From NCBI GenBank assembly GCA_964615795.1, contig CAZTQR010000004.1, positions 1-64,000 of the forward strand: a stretch of 64,000 bases of DNA, given 5' to 3'. The notes beneath the pieces are model-generated. The model was not told the DNA's origin. It was given only the letters and a program-made list of their open reading frames with translations, and did no database searches. Positions within the stretch are counted from its first letter, which is position 1; every line of letters begins with the position of its first letter. Below are positions 33,966 to 42,995 of this stretch, piece after piece. This DNA is from JADJAH01 sp964615795 (lineage in GTDB: Bacteria; Bacteroidota; Ignavibacteria; Tepidaquicellales; Tepidaquicellaceae). Both the position numbers and the translations under genes were made by a program.

Positions 33966-34865
33966 ATGAGAATCCTCGTAACCGGAGCAAGCGGGCTCCT
34001 CGGCAGATACGTTGCAGAGAAGATGTCGGAGTCTCACGAAGTTCTTGCCGTATGCAACACTAACGTAATTGAAACCTCAGGTTTCAAAACTGTCAGGACA
34101 GACCTTACCGACTGGCGTTCACTCAAGGACCTGTTCGGTGAGTTCAGTCCGGATGCAATTGTGCATGCGGCAGCGCTCTCAAGGCCTGAAATCTGCGACA
34201 TACTGACAGAGAAGGAAGTGATGAGCATCAATGCAGAAGTTCCTTCAAACATTGCCGGCCTTGCTTCAGATCTTGGAGCATTGATGTTGTTCACTTCAAC
34301 CGATCTTGTGTATGACGGGAATGCAGGGGGTATGCTTGACGAATCGGGAAGGATCGATCCTAAGTCGAGATATGCCGAATCTAAAGTGGTTGCAGAGGAA
34401 AAGATCACTTCGAAGGGATGCAAATATTTAATACTGAGAACTTCGTTGCTTTACGGAATAGGTTACGGCGAAACTGCAAACAATTTTCAGGCAACTCTTG
34501 AGAAATTCAGAAAAGGTCAGAAGGCAAACCTGTTCAATGATCAGTTCAGGACACCACTTGCCCTTCATGATGCTGCCGATATTATAAGCAAGCTTACTGA
34601 ACTTGATGTGCCTTCTGCTATCCTGAATTTCGGAGGAAGGGAAAGAGTATCGAGAGTAAGGCTTGGGGAGATATTGTGCGATGCGGGAGGGTTTGACCGC
34701 GGCCTGATCAATTCAATTTCCATGAATGATGCCGACACGGTTCACAAGGTGGCGGATGTTTCAATGAAAACCGAGAAGCTTCAGTCGCTTGGTCTGGTGC
34801 AAAGGTCTGTGGAGCAATCAGTAAGAGAAATACTGGAAAGTGAAGATTCCGTGAGACAGAAATGA
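33966..34865 (+). CDS. RmlD-like NAD(P)-dependent sugar-nucleotide reductase
   Basis: A 299-residue SDR-family protein. It begins MRILVTGASGLLGRYVAE, with the glycine-rich NAD(P) motif GASGLLG at about residues 7-13. Other landmarks are DAIVHAAALSRPEICD (about 72-87), LMLFTSTDLVYDG (about 111-123), and the catalytic YAESK (about 144-148). It most resembles dTDP-4-dehydrorhamnose reductase (RmlD), but single-gene context gives no substrate. The start at 33966 fits the family N-terminus and lies just after a promoter; the frame extends upstream, but that part lacks protein-like features. Confidence 0.85.
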   Translation: MRILVTGASGLLGRYVAEKMSESHEVLAVCNTNVIETSGFKTVRTDLTDWRSLKDLFGEFSPDAIVHAAALSRPEICDILTEKEVMSINAEVPSNIAGLASDLGALMLFTSTDLVYDGNAGGMLDESGRIDPKSRYAESKVVAEEKITSKGCKYLILRTSLLYGIGYGETANNFQATLEKFRKGQKANLFNDQFRTPLALHDAADIISKLTELDVPSAILNFGGRERVSRVRLGEILCDAGGFDRGLINSISMNDADTVHKVADVSMKTEKLQSLGLVQRSVEQSVREILESEDSVRQK

Positions 34866-34870
34866 ATGAC

Positions 34871-35437
34871 TTAGTTCAGGCTTGGGTCATCAGGAAAGGT
34901 TGACATGAACGCGTACTTCTTTCCCAGCATTCTTAAAGCACTGCTCCAGAGTCCCGCAGGGTCTTTGTCAAATACGAATTCCCCGGTCGTCCTGCTGAGG
35001 TACCACGAGTCATGCTCGAGCTCGCCTTCAAGTTGGGACGGCCCCCAGCCGGAGTAGCCAAGCAGGAATCTGAAATCATCAGGATCTGCCTGGCCGGTAT
35101 CTATCAGAAATTTCAGATTGTCAAAATTCCCTCCCCAGTAAACTCCGTTGCCGAGTTCGATTCCTCCGGACAGGTCTTTTGACTTATGAATGAAGTTAAG
35201 CATGTTCTGTTCCACCGGGCCCCCGATGAAAACAGGCGCATCAAAATCCGGGAAGTCATCAACGACCTGATTCAGCTTATACTCGGATATCTTGTTGATA
35301 ATGAATCCGACCGAGCCTTCAGGGCTGTGCTCAGTAAGCAGTATGACCGACCTCTTGAAAATGTCATTGAGGAACGGCGCAGAAAGAAGCAGTATACCGC
35401 TTTCGAGTTTGGTGGTCTTATTGTCCATAATAGTCAT
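34871..35437 (-). CDS. YqgE/AlgH family protein
   Basis: A 188-residue YqgE/AlgH protein, a widespread family of unknown biochemical role. Signatures are clear: LESGILLLSAPFLNDIFKRSVILLTEHSPEGSVGFIINK (about 11-49), FIGGPVEQNMLNFIH, and FLLGYSGWGPSQLEGELEHDSWY (about 125-147). Its ATG overlaps the stop of the haem-binding T9SS protein gene by four bases (ATGA), so the two are translationally coupled. It converges on the RmlD-like gene. Confidence 0.93.
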   Translation of the reverse strand: MTIMDNKTTKLESGILLLSAPFLNDIFKRSVILLTEHSPEGSVGFIINKISEYKLNQVVDDFPDFDAPVFIGGPVEQNMLNFIHKSKDLSGGIELGNGVYWGGNFDNLKFLIDTGQADPDDFRFLLGYSGWGPSQLEGELEHDSWYLSRTTGEFVFDKDPAGLWSSALRMLGKKYAFMSTFPDDPSLN

Positions 35438-37896
35438 TTCATTAGAACCATCTTTTTTGCCTGAACAAAGCCGGCGGTTTCGAGCTTGTAAATATAGACA
35501 CCGGAAGGAAGGCGACCTGCATCGAATCTGATCGAGTTCTTTCCTCCCATCATCCTTCCGCTGATCAGCAATGCAACCTCTTTGCCTGTTATGTCATACA
35601 CTTTAAGAGTGACGCTCTGCGACGCCGGCATAGAGAATTCAATCATTGTGGAAGGATTGAACGGGTTGGGAAAATTCTGAGACAAAGAATAATCAACCGC
35701 AAACTCAGTTCCTTCATTGACAGGCATGAGGTCGTTTGAGCTGACTCTTGCATTTGTCTCGATCTCCGCCAATCCTGCAACATTAAGGTTGTTTACAGTT
35801 CCGGTGAAGCTTTTCACACCTACGCGTACGCTGTCAACTGTAGTGATCGTATTCAGAGTCACTGTCATTCCGTTTGTATTCAACGGACCGGTGGACGGAA
35901 TGTGTCCGACAGTCAAGCCGTCCTCATAAAGAAATATTTCGCAGTCGGTTACATGTATGTTTGTTCCGTTACCTGAATTCGGCATGATGTCGTAGAGCAC
36001 AAATCTTCTCACGTCGATCGGAATGTCCCATTTAAGTACAACGTACTGGTTAGAAGAAGCAGAGGAGATCCAGTTTACCTTAAGGTCCTGATTCCGTGCC
36101 TTCCGGTCAACAACGGACTGCCCTTTGTAATTTGAGCCGAGGAAACTGCTTTCTCTCACTTTTGCTGATGTTGAAAGATTTGTAAATGATCCTTCAAACA
36201 GATTGAACGGAACGGTGATGAGCGTATGTCCCGCATGACAGCCGACGCATTTGGTTCCCGAGCCGTTGTTACCGAAGTTCATCCCTAGTACGTGAGAAAA
36301 GTCCCCGTCGCTGTGCCTCAGCACATGGCCGTTGCTGTCAACAACCTGTTCAAACATTGAAACATTTGCGGGGATATCCCCCTGAGCTATCTTACCGTCC
36401 CTGTCAACCGGGATCTCTCTGAAGAGTATAGGCTGATCTTCGCCAAATTCATTCTCCCTCTGGAAATTCAGAAAGAACCTGAACCTCGCATTCTTCTGTA
36501 TAGGGGGAGCATCGTCTATCGGTGCATCTACGGGTGCATTGGAGTAAATGTTCAGGCAGTCGAACCTGAACAAACCGCCCTGATAGAATGTAGCAGGATT
36601 GGTTGTGGGAGGAACCTTGTTTGTGTCAAAGGCATCCAGGTAGTCAACCACAGGCGGTACCGGCCTTTCTGCAAGCACTTCAGCATTGAGCTCCAGTGTG
36701 CCGGGAAGATCAACAACCGGAGTAAGGTTTCCGCCCATCGCATTGCATGTGTAAATTCCGAAATCAAGATTTATGGGGGAGCCGGCATAGGAAAACAGGA
36801 TGCGGCCGTCCGGAAGAGGCATCGGATCTGTAGCATACGGAGGCTGCATTGTCCCCGTTGAAGGCGGATTCTGAACAAACAATGCAGTTGAAGTATCGAC
36901 GCCGATAACTGTCTTTGCTTCAGCGAATCCCTTGTCATATATCCTTATTCCCGGACTTCCGGAAGTGAGAGTCATCGAGTTATAGGGGATGTAAACGCTT
37001 GCAAGCCTTCCGTCGGGAAACACTCTTGCCCTGTATGAGAACAGGCCTTTGCGCGTCCTTGCATCAGTTGCATACTGCTTGAGCATGTCGCCGTCGGGGT
37101 TCACTATGTTGATCTGCCAAACGTTGGCAATGTCGCTGGTAAGTGCAAGCGAATCAATCCTCGTTACTCCTGTTCCCGAAAGATCGCTCGGCCTGTCAAT
37201 ATTGACCCACCATCTTGAATAAAGAATCCTTCCCGAAGCCGGATCAATGGAAGGTTTCTCGCCTCCGTTCCTTTCGGTAGTGATCCTGAACATATCTGCG
37301 CCTGTTGTATCAACAATGTAAAGGTTAGTTGTCTGATAGCCCTTGTACACGGATAAGGTCGGATATCTTGTGGATGCGAAAACTATTTTTCCGTCGGGTA
37401 AGTAGATCGGATCAATGTCGTCATACTTCCTGAATCTGTAAGAAGCGTTGCCGAACTGTGAAAGGTCAATGTTCCTGTCAGTCTGCGTGATCTTCACGAG
37501 GCGTGTTAAGTCACTCCTTAATTCATAGATCCTCCAGCTGCTGTCAGGATGCTCAATGCCTGAAAATACGATCTTCCTTCCGTTCCAGTGCACACAGGGC
37601 TGTTGAACGTCAATCAGGCGAATGCCGCCGAAATTCATAGTACTGTCAATCAAGGTGAAGATGTTTCCCGAAGCATCACGCATAAGAAGCTTTCCGCCAG
37701 TCACGGCTGTTCTTGAAAACGGCCCCATGCCCGGGAGCAAGCCTGCTTCAGGGAAATAGAAATTTCCGTCATGCTGGAGATTCCTTGATACAAAGACAAT
37801 TGGGACGTTCAAAGGTTGAGCAAATGCGGAGAACTGTATTGAGTTGATTATTATCAGAAAGAATACAATCAGTAAAGACCGTATGAGATTTTTCAT
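35434..37896 (-). CDS. HzsA-related PD40 protein with one haem-c site and T9SS sorting domain
   Basis: An exported protein of about 820 residues. Signal peptide (LLIVFFLIIINSIQFSAFAQ), then PD40/TolB-type propeller repeats (YLPDGKIVFASTR, PLPDGRILFSYAG) that resemble the alpha-subunit-like HzsA-related family. A single CVGCH haem c motif (codons near 36235-36250) follows GSGTK. The C-terminal 85 residues are a T9SS sorting domain (NFPNPFNPSTMIEF ... KKMVLMK). It may be an electron carrier or haem enzyme at the surface; the hydrazine synthase activity itself is not implied. ATG at 37896 is chosen because the signal peptide starts there. It is coupled to the AlgH-like gene. Confidence 0.82.
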   Translation of the reverse strand: MKNLIRSLLIVFFLIIINSIQFSAFAQPLNVPIVFVSRNLQHDGNFYFPEAGLLPGMGPFSRTAVTGGKLLMRDASGNIFTLIDSTMNFGGIRLIDVQQPCVHWNGRKIVFSGIEHPDSSWRIYELRSDLTRLVKITQTDRNIDLSQFGNASYRFRKYDDIDPIYLPDGKIVFASTRYPTLSVYKGYQTTNLYIVDTTGADMFRITTERNGGEKPSIDPASGRILYSRWWVNIDRPSDLSGTGVTRIDSLALTSDIANVWQINIVNPDGDMLKQYATDARTRKGLFSYRARVFPDGRLASVYIPYNSMTLTSGSPGIRIYDKGFAEAKTVIGVDTSTALFVQNPPSTGTMQPPYATDPMPLPDGRILFSYAGSPINLDFGIYTCNAMGGNLTPVVDLPGTLELNAEVLAERPVPPVVDYLDAFDTNKVPPTTNPATFYQGGLFRFDCLNIYSNAPVDAPIDDAPPIQKNARFRFFLNFQRENEFGEDQPILFREIPVDRDGKIAQGDIPANVSMFEQVVDSNGHVLRHSDGDFSHVLGMNFGNNGSGTKCVGCHAGHTLITVPFNLFEGSFTNLSTSAKVRESSFLGSNYKGQSVVDRKARNQDLKVNWISSASSNQYVVLKWDIPIDVRRFVLYDIMPNSGNGTNIHVTDCEIFLYEDGLTVGHIPSTGPLNTNGMTVTLNTITTVDSVRVGVKSFTGTVNNLNVAGLAEIETNARVSSNDLMPVNEGTEFAVDYSLSQNFPNPFNPSTMIEFSMPASQSVTLKVYDITGKEVALLISGRMMGGKNSIRFDAGRLPSGVYIYKLETAGFVQAKKMVLMK

Positions 37897-37988
37897 TTCG
37901 ATATTATTGCTTTTGTTGAAACTTATGAAAAACGGAGTACTTTTTAAATCTGAAATTGGCTCCACCTGACTTTGCAGTGAATTTGCGG

Positions 37989-38019
37989 TTGTTAATGCGC
38001 ATTAGTTTTTATAAGTTTC
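37989..38019 (+). promoter_or_regulatory. Promoter for propeller protein 1
   Basis: TTG (37989-37991), 20-base spacer, TAAGTTTC (38012-38019), one base from the -7 consensus, 31 bases before the ATG. Confidence 0.6.
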
Positions 38020-38050
38020 CAAAATTTTTCACAACAAAACCCACATCTCA

Positions 38051-40219
38051 ATGAGAAGTTTGCTCTCGCTTGTCATTGCCATGGCATCTTTGCTGTCTTT
38101 CTCTTCATCAATTCTTCTTGCGGACGGCTTTAACAGTGTTCATACGGCAGACGGCAACTACGTAATTGCCGCCGGCAGGGACGGTAAGATATTCAGGTCA
38201 CTGAACGGCGGAAACTCATGGGCTTCATACACAGAACCCGGAGCCGAGTTCAAATCTGTTTATGTATTCGGAAACAGCGTCTGGCTTTCAACTGCCGGTG
38301 GCAAGATCTACAAATCAAGTGTCGGTTCAACCGTTCTCACTCCTTACAGTACGGGCGTTGCCACATCAATAAATTCCATCTGCTTCATCAGCGAGACTGC
38401 AGGATTTGCCTGCGGAGACAACAGCGCGGTTTTCAAAACTACGGACGGCGGCCTTACCTGGAATGCATCTTCAACAGGCATCACGGGCGCGGATCTTAAT
38501 TCGATCAGTTTCAAGGATGCACAAAACGGAATTGCAGGCGGCAAGAACGGTAAAGTGTATGTGACCGTAAACGGCGGAGCAAACTGGACAGCCGAAACAG
38601 TCAGCACATCAAGGAACATTCTAGATGTAAAGTATTTCGCTGACGGAATGGCTCTTGCGGGCGAATGGGGAGTGCTGTTCACCAAGCCCACTTCTGGCTC
38701 ATGGAGCCAGGCAGCAACAAACATAAGGACAGACATCAGGGCAATATCCGGAACATCCCTTAACGATATTCATGTATGCGGCGGCGGGGGATTCATAAGG
38801 AACAATACCGGAGGCAACGCACTTTTCAGGAATTTTGAGAAGAATCCTATGCTGGCAGATCTTGTTGATATTATATATTCCGGCGGAAAAGGATTTGCGG
38901 TAAGCAGTCTGAACAATGCTGTAATAAGAACTACAAACTCGGGCACTTCATGGGAGCTTCCTGCCGGTACAACGGTGAGTTACTCCTGGGCAGTGAAGCC
39001 CGGAGCTTCAGGAAATTTTCTCGGAAACAACCTTTCACTGCATCCCACAGACAGGGACGCAATATTCATCGTATTCGGAAACCAGGTATATAAGAGCAAA
39101 ACAAAAGGAGAAGACTGGGCGCCTGTGGGCAATACGATCCCATCGGGAAGCACGCCTCACTCCTTTTATGTAAGCCCGGTTGATACCAACATCTGGCTTG
39201 TTGCAATAGAGAGCTCACCAACCGATAAGATCTACAGGTCAACAAACTACGGACAATCATGGACGGAGGTACTTGCCAAGAATTTCAGTAACTACGGCCA
39301 GCCGATGGAAATGGACCAGAACAATCCGACAACATTCTACTTTGCGCCTGACAACGGAGGATTCTATAAATCATCTGACAACGGTGCAACATTTGCGGAA
39401 ATCAGCAATAACTTTGCATTCAGAAGTCCGTGCGATATAATCGTAATGCATGACAGCTCGAAAGTGCTGTTTGTTGCAGACGGTATCACCGGAAGCGGGC
39501 AGGCAAAGGTGTTTAAGTCTGTTAACGGAGGAGTAAACTGGACAGAGACTCACACTGCAGCATCGAGCGAGATCCCGTCTATGGCAAACACAGTATTTGA
39601 CCAGTCGCTGATGTGGTGCACGGAATGGAGCGGCAGTACGATTTACAAATCAACCAATTACGGACTCACATTCTCTTCGCATCATAACAATACATTTTCC
39701 GGCTGGGGGTCAGACATTTGCCATGAAGACCCGACAGTGATCATGACCGGAAGCTGGAGCGCGCGGGCAACGATAAGTCTTAACGGCGGCGAAACATGGA
39801 CGGACATCAGTTCAGGCCTTGGCGGGCACGGCGGCGGAATGATGATGCCCGACAGAGGTTACATTATCTGCCATCAGGGAAGCAATGTTTACAAGCTGAA
39901 CGTGATCTACAGTGTTCAGACTTCAGTGTCAGAAACGAACATCTCCCTTCAGCCGGGTGACTTTGCCTTGTCGCAGAATTATCCCAATCCGTTCAACCCG
40001 TCAACAAAGATCAGTTATTCATTACCTGTTTCGGGGAATGTGGAGCTGAAGGTTTACAATGAGCTTGGAGCGGAGGTAGCAACGCTTGCAGGCGGCTTCA
40101 AAACTGCGGGGACATACGAAGTAACATTTGACGGAGCAGGGCTCTCGAGCGGAGTTTACTTCTACAAGCTGAATGCGGGAAACATGAGCGAGACAAGGAA
40201 AATGCTTCTTTTGAAATAG
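38051..40219 (+). CDS. YCF48-like beta-propeller protein 1 with T9SS sorting domain
   Basis: A 722-residue secreted protein. Signal peptide about 1-24 (ending LLADG). The mature part consists of YCF48/BNR-type propeller repeats with the recurring pattern (G)G-K-I-F-R-S-x-N-G-G-x-S-W and (G)x-V-F-K-T-T-D-G-G-L-T-W. A conserved block, CGGGGFIRNN, sits at about 240-249 and RSPCDIIVM at about 457. The last 85 residues are a T9SS sorting domain (NYPNPFNPSTKISYSLP ... KMLLLK). Plant and cyanobacterial YCF48 helps assemble photosystem II; here the fold only, not the role, is shared. First of five paralogues; a terminator follows. Confidence 0.88.
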   Translation: MRSLLSLVIAMASLLSFSSSILLADGFNSVHTADGNYVIAAGRDGKIFRSLNGGNSWASYTEPGAEFKSVYVFGNSVWLSTAGGKIYKSSVGSTVLTPYSTGVATSINSICFISETAGFACGDNSAVFKTTDGGLTWNASSTGITGADLNSISFKDAQNGIAGGKNGKVYVTVNGGANWTAETVSTSRNILDVKYFADGMALAGEWGVLFTKPTSGSWSQAATNIRTDIRAISGTSLNDIHVCGGGGFIRNNTGGNALFRNFEKNPMLADLVDIIYSGGKGFAVSSLNNAVIRTTNSGTSWELPAGTTVSYSWAVKPGASGNFLGNNLSLHPTDRDAIFIVFGNQVYKSKTKGEDWAPVGNTIPSGSTPHSFYVSPVDTNIWLVAIESSPTDKIYRSTNYGQSWTEVLAKNFSNYGQPMEMDQNNPTTFYFAPDNGGFYKSSDNGATFAEISNNFAFRSPCDIIVMHDSSKVLFVADGITGSGQAKVFKSVNGGVNWTETHTAASSEIPSMANTVFDQSLMWCTEWSGSTIYKSTNYGLTFSSHHNNTFSGWGSDICHEDPTVIMTGSWSARATISLNGGETWTDISSGLGGHGGGMMMPDRGYIICHQGSNVYKLNVIYSVQTSVSETNISLQPGDFALSQNYPNPFNPSTKISYSLPVSGNVELKVYNELGAEVATLAGGFKTAGTYEVTFDGAGLSSGVYFYKLNAGNMSETRKMLLLK

Positions 40220-40237
40220 CGGAGACTTGATTTAGGC

Positions 40238-40280
40238 AAGAGTAGCGGCGGGAATGATTCTATTTCCGCCGCTCTTGTTT
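40238..40280 (+). terminator. Intrinsic terminator after propeller gene 1
   Basis: AAGAG-TA-GCGGCGGGAA pairs with TTTCCGCCGC-TCTT, then GTTTTA. The N run begins a few bases later. Confidence 0.8.
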
Positions 40281-40286
40281 TATAAA

Positions 40287-40386
40287 NNNNNNNNNNNNNN
40301 NNNNNNNNNNNNNNNNNNNNNNNNNNNNNNNNNNNNNNNNNNNNNNNNNNNNNNNNNNNNNNNNNNNNNNNNNNNNNNNNNNNNNN
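40287..40386. other. Scaffold gap (100 N) between paralogues
   Basis: One hundred N, a typical fixed placeholder of unknown true length. It sits between two paralogous propeller genes, where repeated sequence would break an assembly. The bases 40387-40643 on the far side hold no gene I can support, only short AT-rich stem-loops such as ATTCATTT/AAATGAAT near 40393. Confidence 0.9.
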
Positions 40387-40643
40387 TATTGTGCATTCAT
40401 TTCGTATAGGTAAAATGAATTGTGTTATTCGTGTATAGGTAGCTGACTGATCTTCCGGCAATGATTCACAATCTGTCTGCAGTTTTCTTAGCCGTTGTTC
40501 TGAAAACCGCATTCATCTTTTTCATGTGATCGTATGCATTTAAATGTACTTCAGAGGTCTTTTGTTTAGCATCTGAGGTATTTAGCAGTACTTCCGCCGG
40601 ATTGCAATTGCGGCTCGGAATTGAATGGGTTACAAATTATTGA

Positions 40644-40674
40644 TTGTAATTTCTAATGCAACGGGTTACTTTTG
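40644..40674 (+). promoter_or_regulatory. Promoter for propeller protein 2
   Basis: TTG (40644-40646), 20-base spacer, TACTTTTG (40667-40674), an exact -7 match. An inverted repeat TTACAA (40630-40635)/TTGTAA (40644-40649) overlaps the -33 box and could be an operator. Confidence 0.65.
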
Positions 40675-40711
40675 CGCAATTCAAAAATCAATCCTAAACA
40701 AATAAAGAAGA

Positions 40712-42880
40712 ATGTCTAATAAGTTCTTGCTGTCATTGGTATGCTTATTGCTGATGATGGTTGCCACGGATCATGTCCGTTCACAGGGTTTTAACAGTGT
40801 TACAACTCCGGACGGTGTATTTGTAATCGCAGTCGGAGATGCCGGGCTGATGTTCAGATCCACGAACGGCGGAAACACATGGGCAAGCTACACGATCCCT
40901 TCAGCTAACCTCAAGAGCGTAACATCAATCAACAATGATGTGTGGATCGCCGGATCGAACGGAAAGATCTACAAAACACTGAAATCGGCGTCACCCGTGA
41001 ATGAAGTTGACCTCGGCATAACGACTCAGCTCAATTCGGTTTCTTTTGTTAACGAAAACACGGGATATGTCTGCGGAAACGGCGGCGCAGTATATAAGAC
41101 GGTTAACGGAGGAATCAACTGGACATCTTCAAGCACAGGCATTCCTGTTTCAACTGACCTCAATGCAGTATCTTTTCTGGATGCAGATAACGGGGTTGTT
41201 GGCGGCAAGGAAGGCAAGGTTTACGTTACAACAAACGGCGGTGCACAATGGACTGCCGAGAACACAGGTGCAACAAGGAACATAAAAGATGTGAAGTACT
41301 ATGCTCAGGGAATTGTTATAGCAGGAGAATACGGAACGCTCATTATGAAGAGCGGATCATCGGCATGGAGCACAGTGAACACAAGGATCATTACGGATGT
41401 GAACGCGATCTCCGGAACAGGCATGAATGATGTTCACGTCTGCGGCGGCGGCGGTTTCATCAGAAACAATAAGAACAATGATCAGAGATTCTACAATTTT
41501 GAAATAAATCCGATGCTGGGAAATCTTGTTGACATACATTACTATGATGCAACGACAGGATTTGCAGTAAGCAGTCTGAATAACGCAATAATAAGAACAA
41601 CGAACGGCGGTGCACAGTGGACACTTACCGCCGGCGCAACAGTATCTTACCAGTGGCAGAACAAACTTTCAGCTTCAGGCGGCATCGGCAACAATCTCTG
41701 CGCCCATCCGACCGATCCCAATACAGTTTTCTGCGGATACGGCAACAGGGTTTACGTAAGCAGGAACAGGGGAGACAACTGGACTCAGATCGCAACAGCC
41801 ACAGGTATGGGCAACAACATGCATTCATTTTATGTGAGCCCGCTTGATACGAATGTCTGGGTGGCAGCAATTACGGGTTCCCCCGACAGAGTGATAAAGA
41901 CCACAAACTACGGAGTGAACTGGACGATCTCATATCAGCAGAACTTCAGCAATTACGGACAGCCGCTTGAGATGGATCAGAACAACCCGAGCGTGTATTA
42001 CTTTGCTCCGGACGGCGGCGGCTTTTACAAATCCACTGACAACGGATCAACATTCACCGAGATCAGCGGAAACTACGCATTCAGAAGCCCGTGCGACATA
42101 CTTGTTATGTGGGACAGTTCTAATGTAATATTTGTAGGAGACGGAGTTACAGGCAGCGGCCAGGCAGTGATTCACAAGTCAACTAACGGCGGAGTGAACT
42201 GGGTTGCAGTGAGGACAGTAACCTCGAGCGAAACACCGTCAATGACAAATACTGTATTTGACAGAAGCCTGATTTATTCAACCGAATGGTCCGGATCGAA
42301 CATTTACAAATCAACAGACTACGGTTCTTCTTTCAGCGTAAGCCACAGTACGGGATTCAGCGGATGGGCATCATCGTTCTGCCTTGAAGATCCGACCCTT
42401 GTCACTACAGGAAATTACGGATCCAACTCCGCGATATCTCTTAACAAGGGAGAAACATGGATATATCAGGGCGGGCTATCAGGTTCAGGAGCCGGCATGC
42501 TCAATCCGGACAGGGGAATGATACTTAACATGCAGACAAGCGCATTGTTCAAACTGAAGGCCACGTATTCTGTGCTAACGGCTGTTAATGAAACACAGCT
42601 TTCAAATTCCGCTCCGGCGGGATTCGGGCTTGAGCAGAATTATCCGAATCCTTTCAATCCTTCTACAGTGATCAGGTTTGCAATGGCAAAGGCGGGACAT
42701 GTCAGTGTAAAGGTGTATGATCAGCTCGGGAGGGAAGTGAGGGTCCTCGCTGATGGTGTCAGGAATGCGGGAACATACGAACTCACATTTGATGCGGCAG
42801 GCCTTTCAAGCGGCGTTTACTTCTATAAGATGAACACCGGAGGAATTGAGATGACCAAGAAAATGCTTCTGGTAAGGTAA
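40712..42880 (+). CDS. YCF48-like beta-propeller protein 2 with T9SS sorting domain
   Basis: A 722-residue secreted protein, closest in length to paralogue 1. Signal peptide about 1-23 (LLMMVATDHVRSQ), then GFNSVTTPDG directly at the mature N-terminus. Propeller repeats, the CGGGGFIRNN block (about 245) and the SPCDI block are all present. The sorting domain ends the protein (NYPNPFNPSTVIRFAM ... KKMLLVR). Its own promoter and terminator make it a single-gene unit. Function unknown; probably displayed on the cell surface by T9SS. Confidence 0.88.
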   Translation: MSNKFLLSLVCLLLMMVATDHVRSQGFNSVTTPDGVFVIAVGDAGLMFRSTNGGNTWASYTIPSANLKSVTSINNDVWIAGSNGKIYKTLKSASPVNEVDLGITTQLNSVSFVNENTGYVCGNGGAVYKTVNGGINWTSSSTGIPVSTDLNAVSFLDADNGVVGGKEGKVYVTTNGGAQWTAENTGATRNIKDVKYYAQGIVIAGEYGTLIMKSGSSAWSTVNTRIITDVNAISGTGMNDVHVCGGGGFIRNNKNNDQRFYNFEINPMLGNLVDIHYYDATTGFAVSSLNNAIIRTTNGGAQWTLTAGATVSYQWQNKLSASGGIGNNLCAHPTDPNTVFCGYGNRVYVSRNRGDNWTQIATATGMGNNMHSFYVSPLDTNVWVAAITGSPDRVIKTTNYGVNWTISYQQNFSNYGQPLEMDQNNPSVYYFAPDGGGFYKSTDNGSTFTEISGNYAFRSPCDILVMWDSSNVIFVGDGVTGSGQAVIHKSTNGGVNWVAVRTVTSSETPSMTNTVFDRSLIYSTEWSGSNIYKSTDYGSSFSVSHSTGFSGWASSFCLEDPTLVTTGNYGSNSAISLNKGETWIYQGGLSGSGAGMLNPDRGMILNMQTSALFKLKATYSVLTAVNETQLSNSAPAGFGLEQNYPNPFNPSTVIRFAMAKAGHVSVKVYDQLGREVRVLADGVRNAGTYELTFDAAGLSSGVYFYKMNTGGIEMTKKMLLVR

Positions 42881-42902
42881 TAGGTTTATGATAGCGCAAA
42901 AG

Positions 42903-42937
42903 ATCCCGGAGTTCTTTAGGACTACCGGGATTTTTTG
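42903..42937 (+). terminator. Intrinsic terminator after propeller gene 2
   Basis: ATCCCGG (42903-42909) pairs with CCGGGAT (42925-42931), then a run of six T. Confidence 0.8.
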
Positions 42938-42995
42938 TTGCCGGATACGGGTCGGTGTAAGCACCAGAAAATCGCACAAACTTTAATATTTTGAA

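Noticed and set aside
40162..40512. Open frame crossing the 100-N gap on the minus strand.
   Set aside because: It consists partly of undefined residues and is antisense to a gene end; there is no support.
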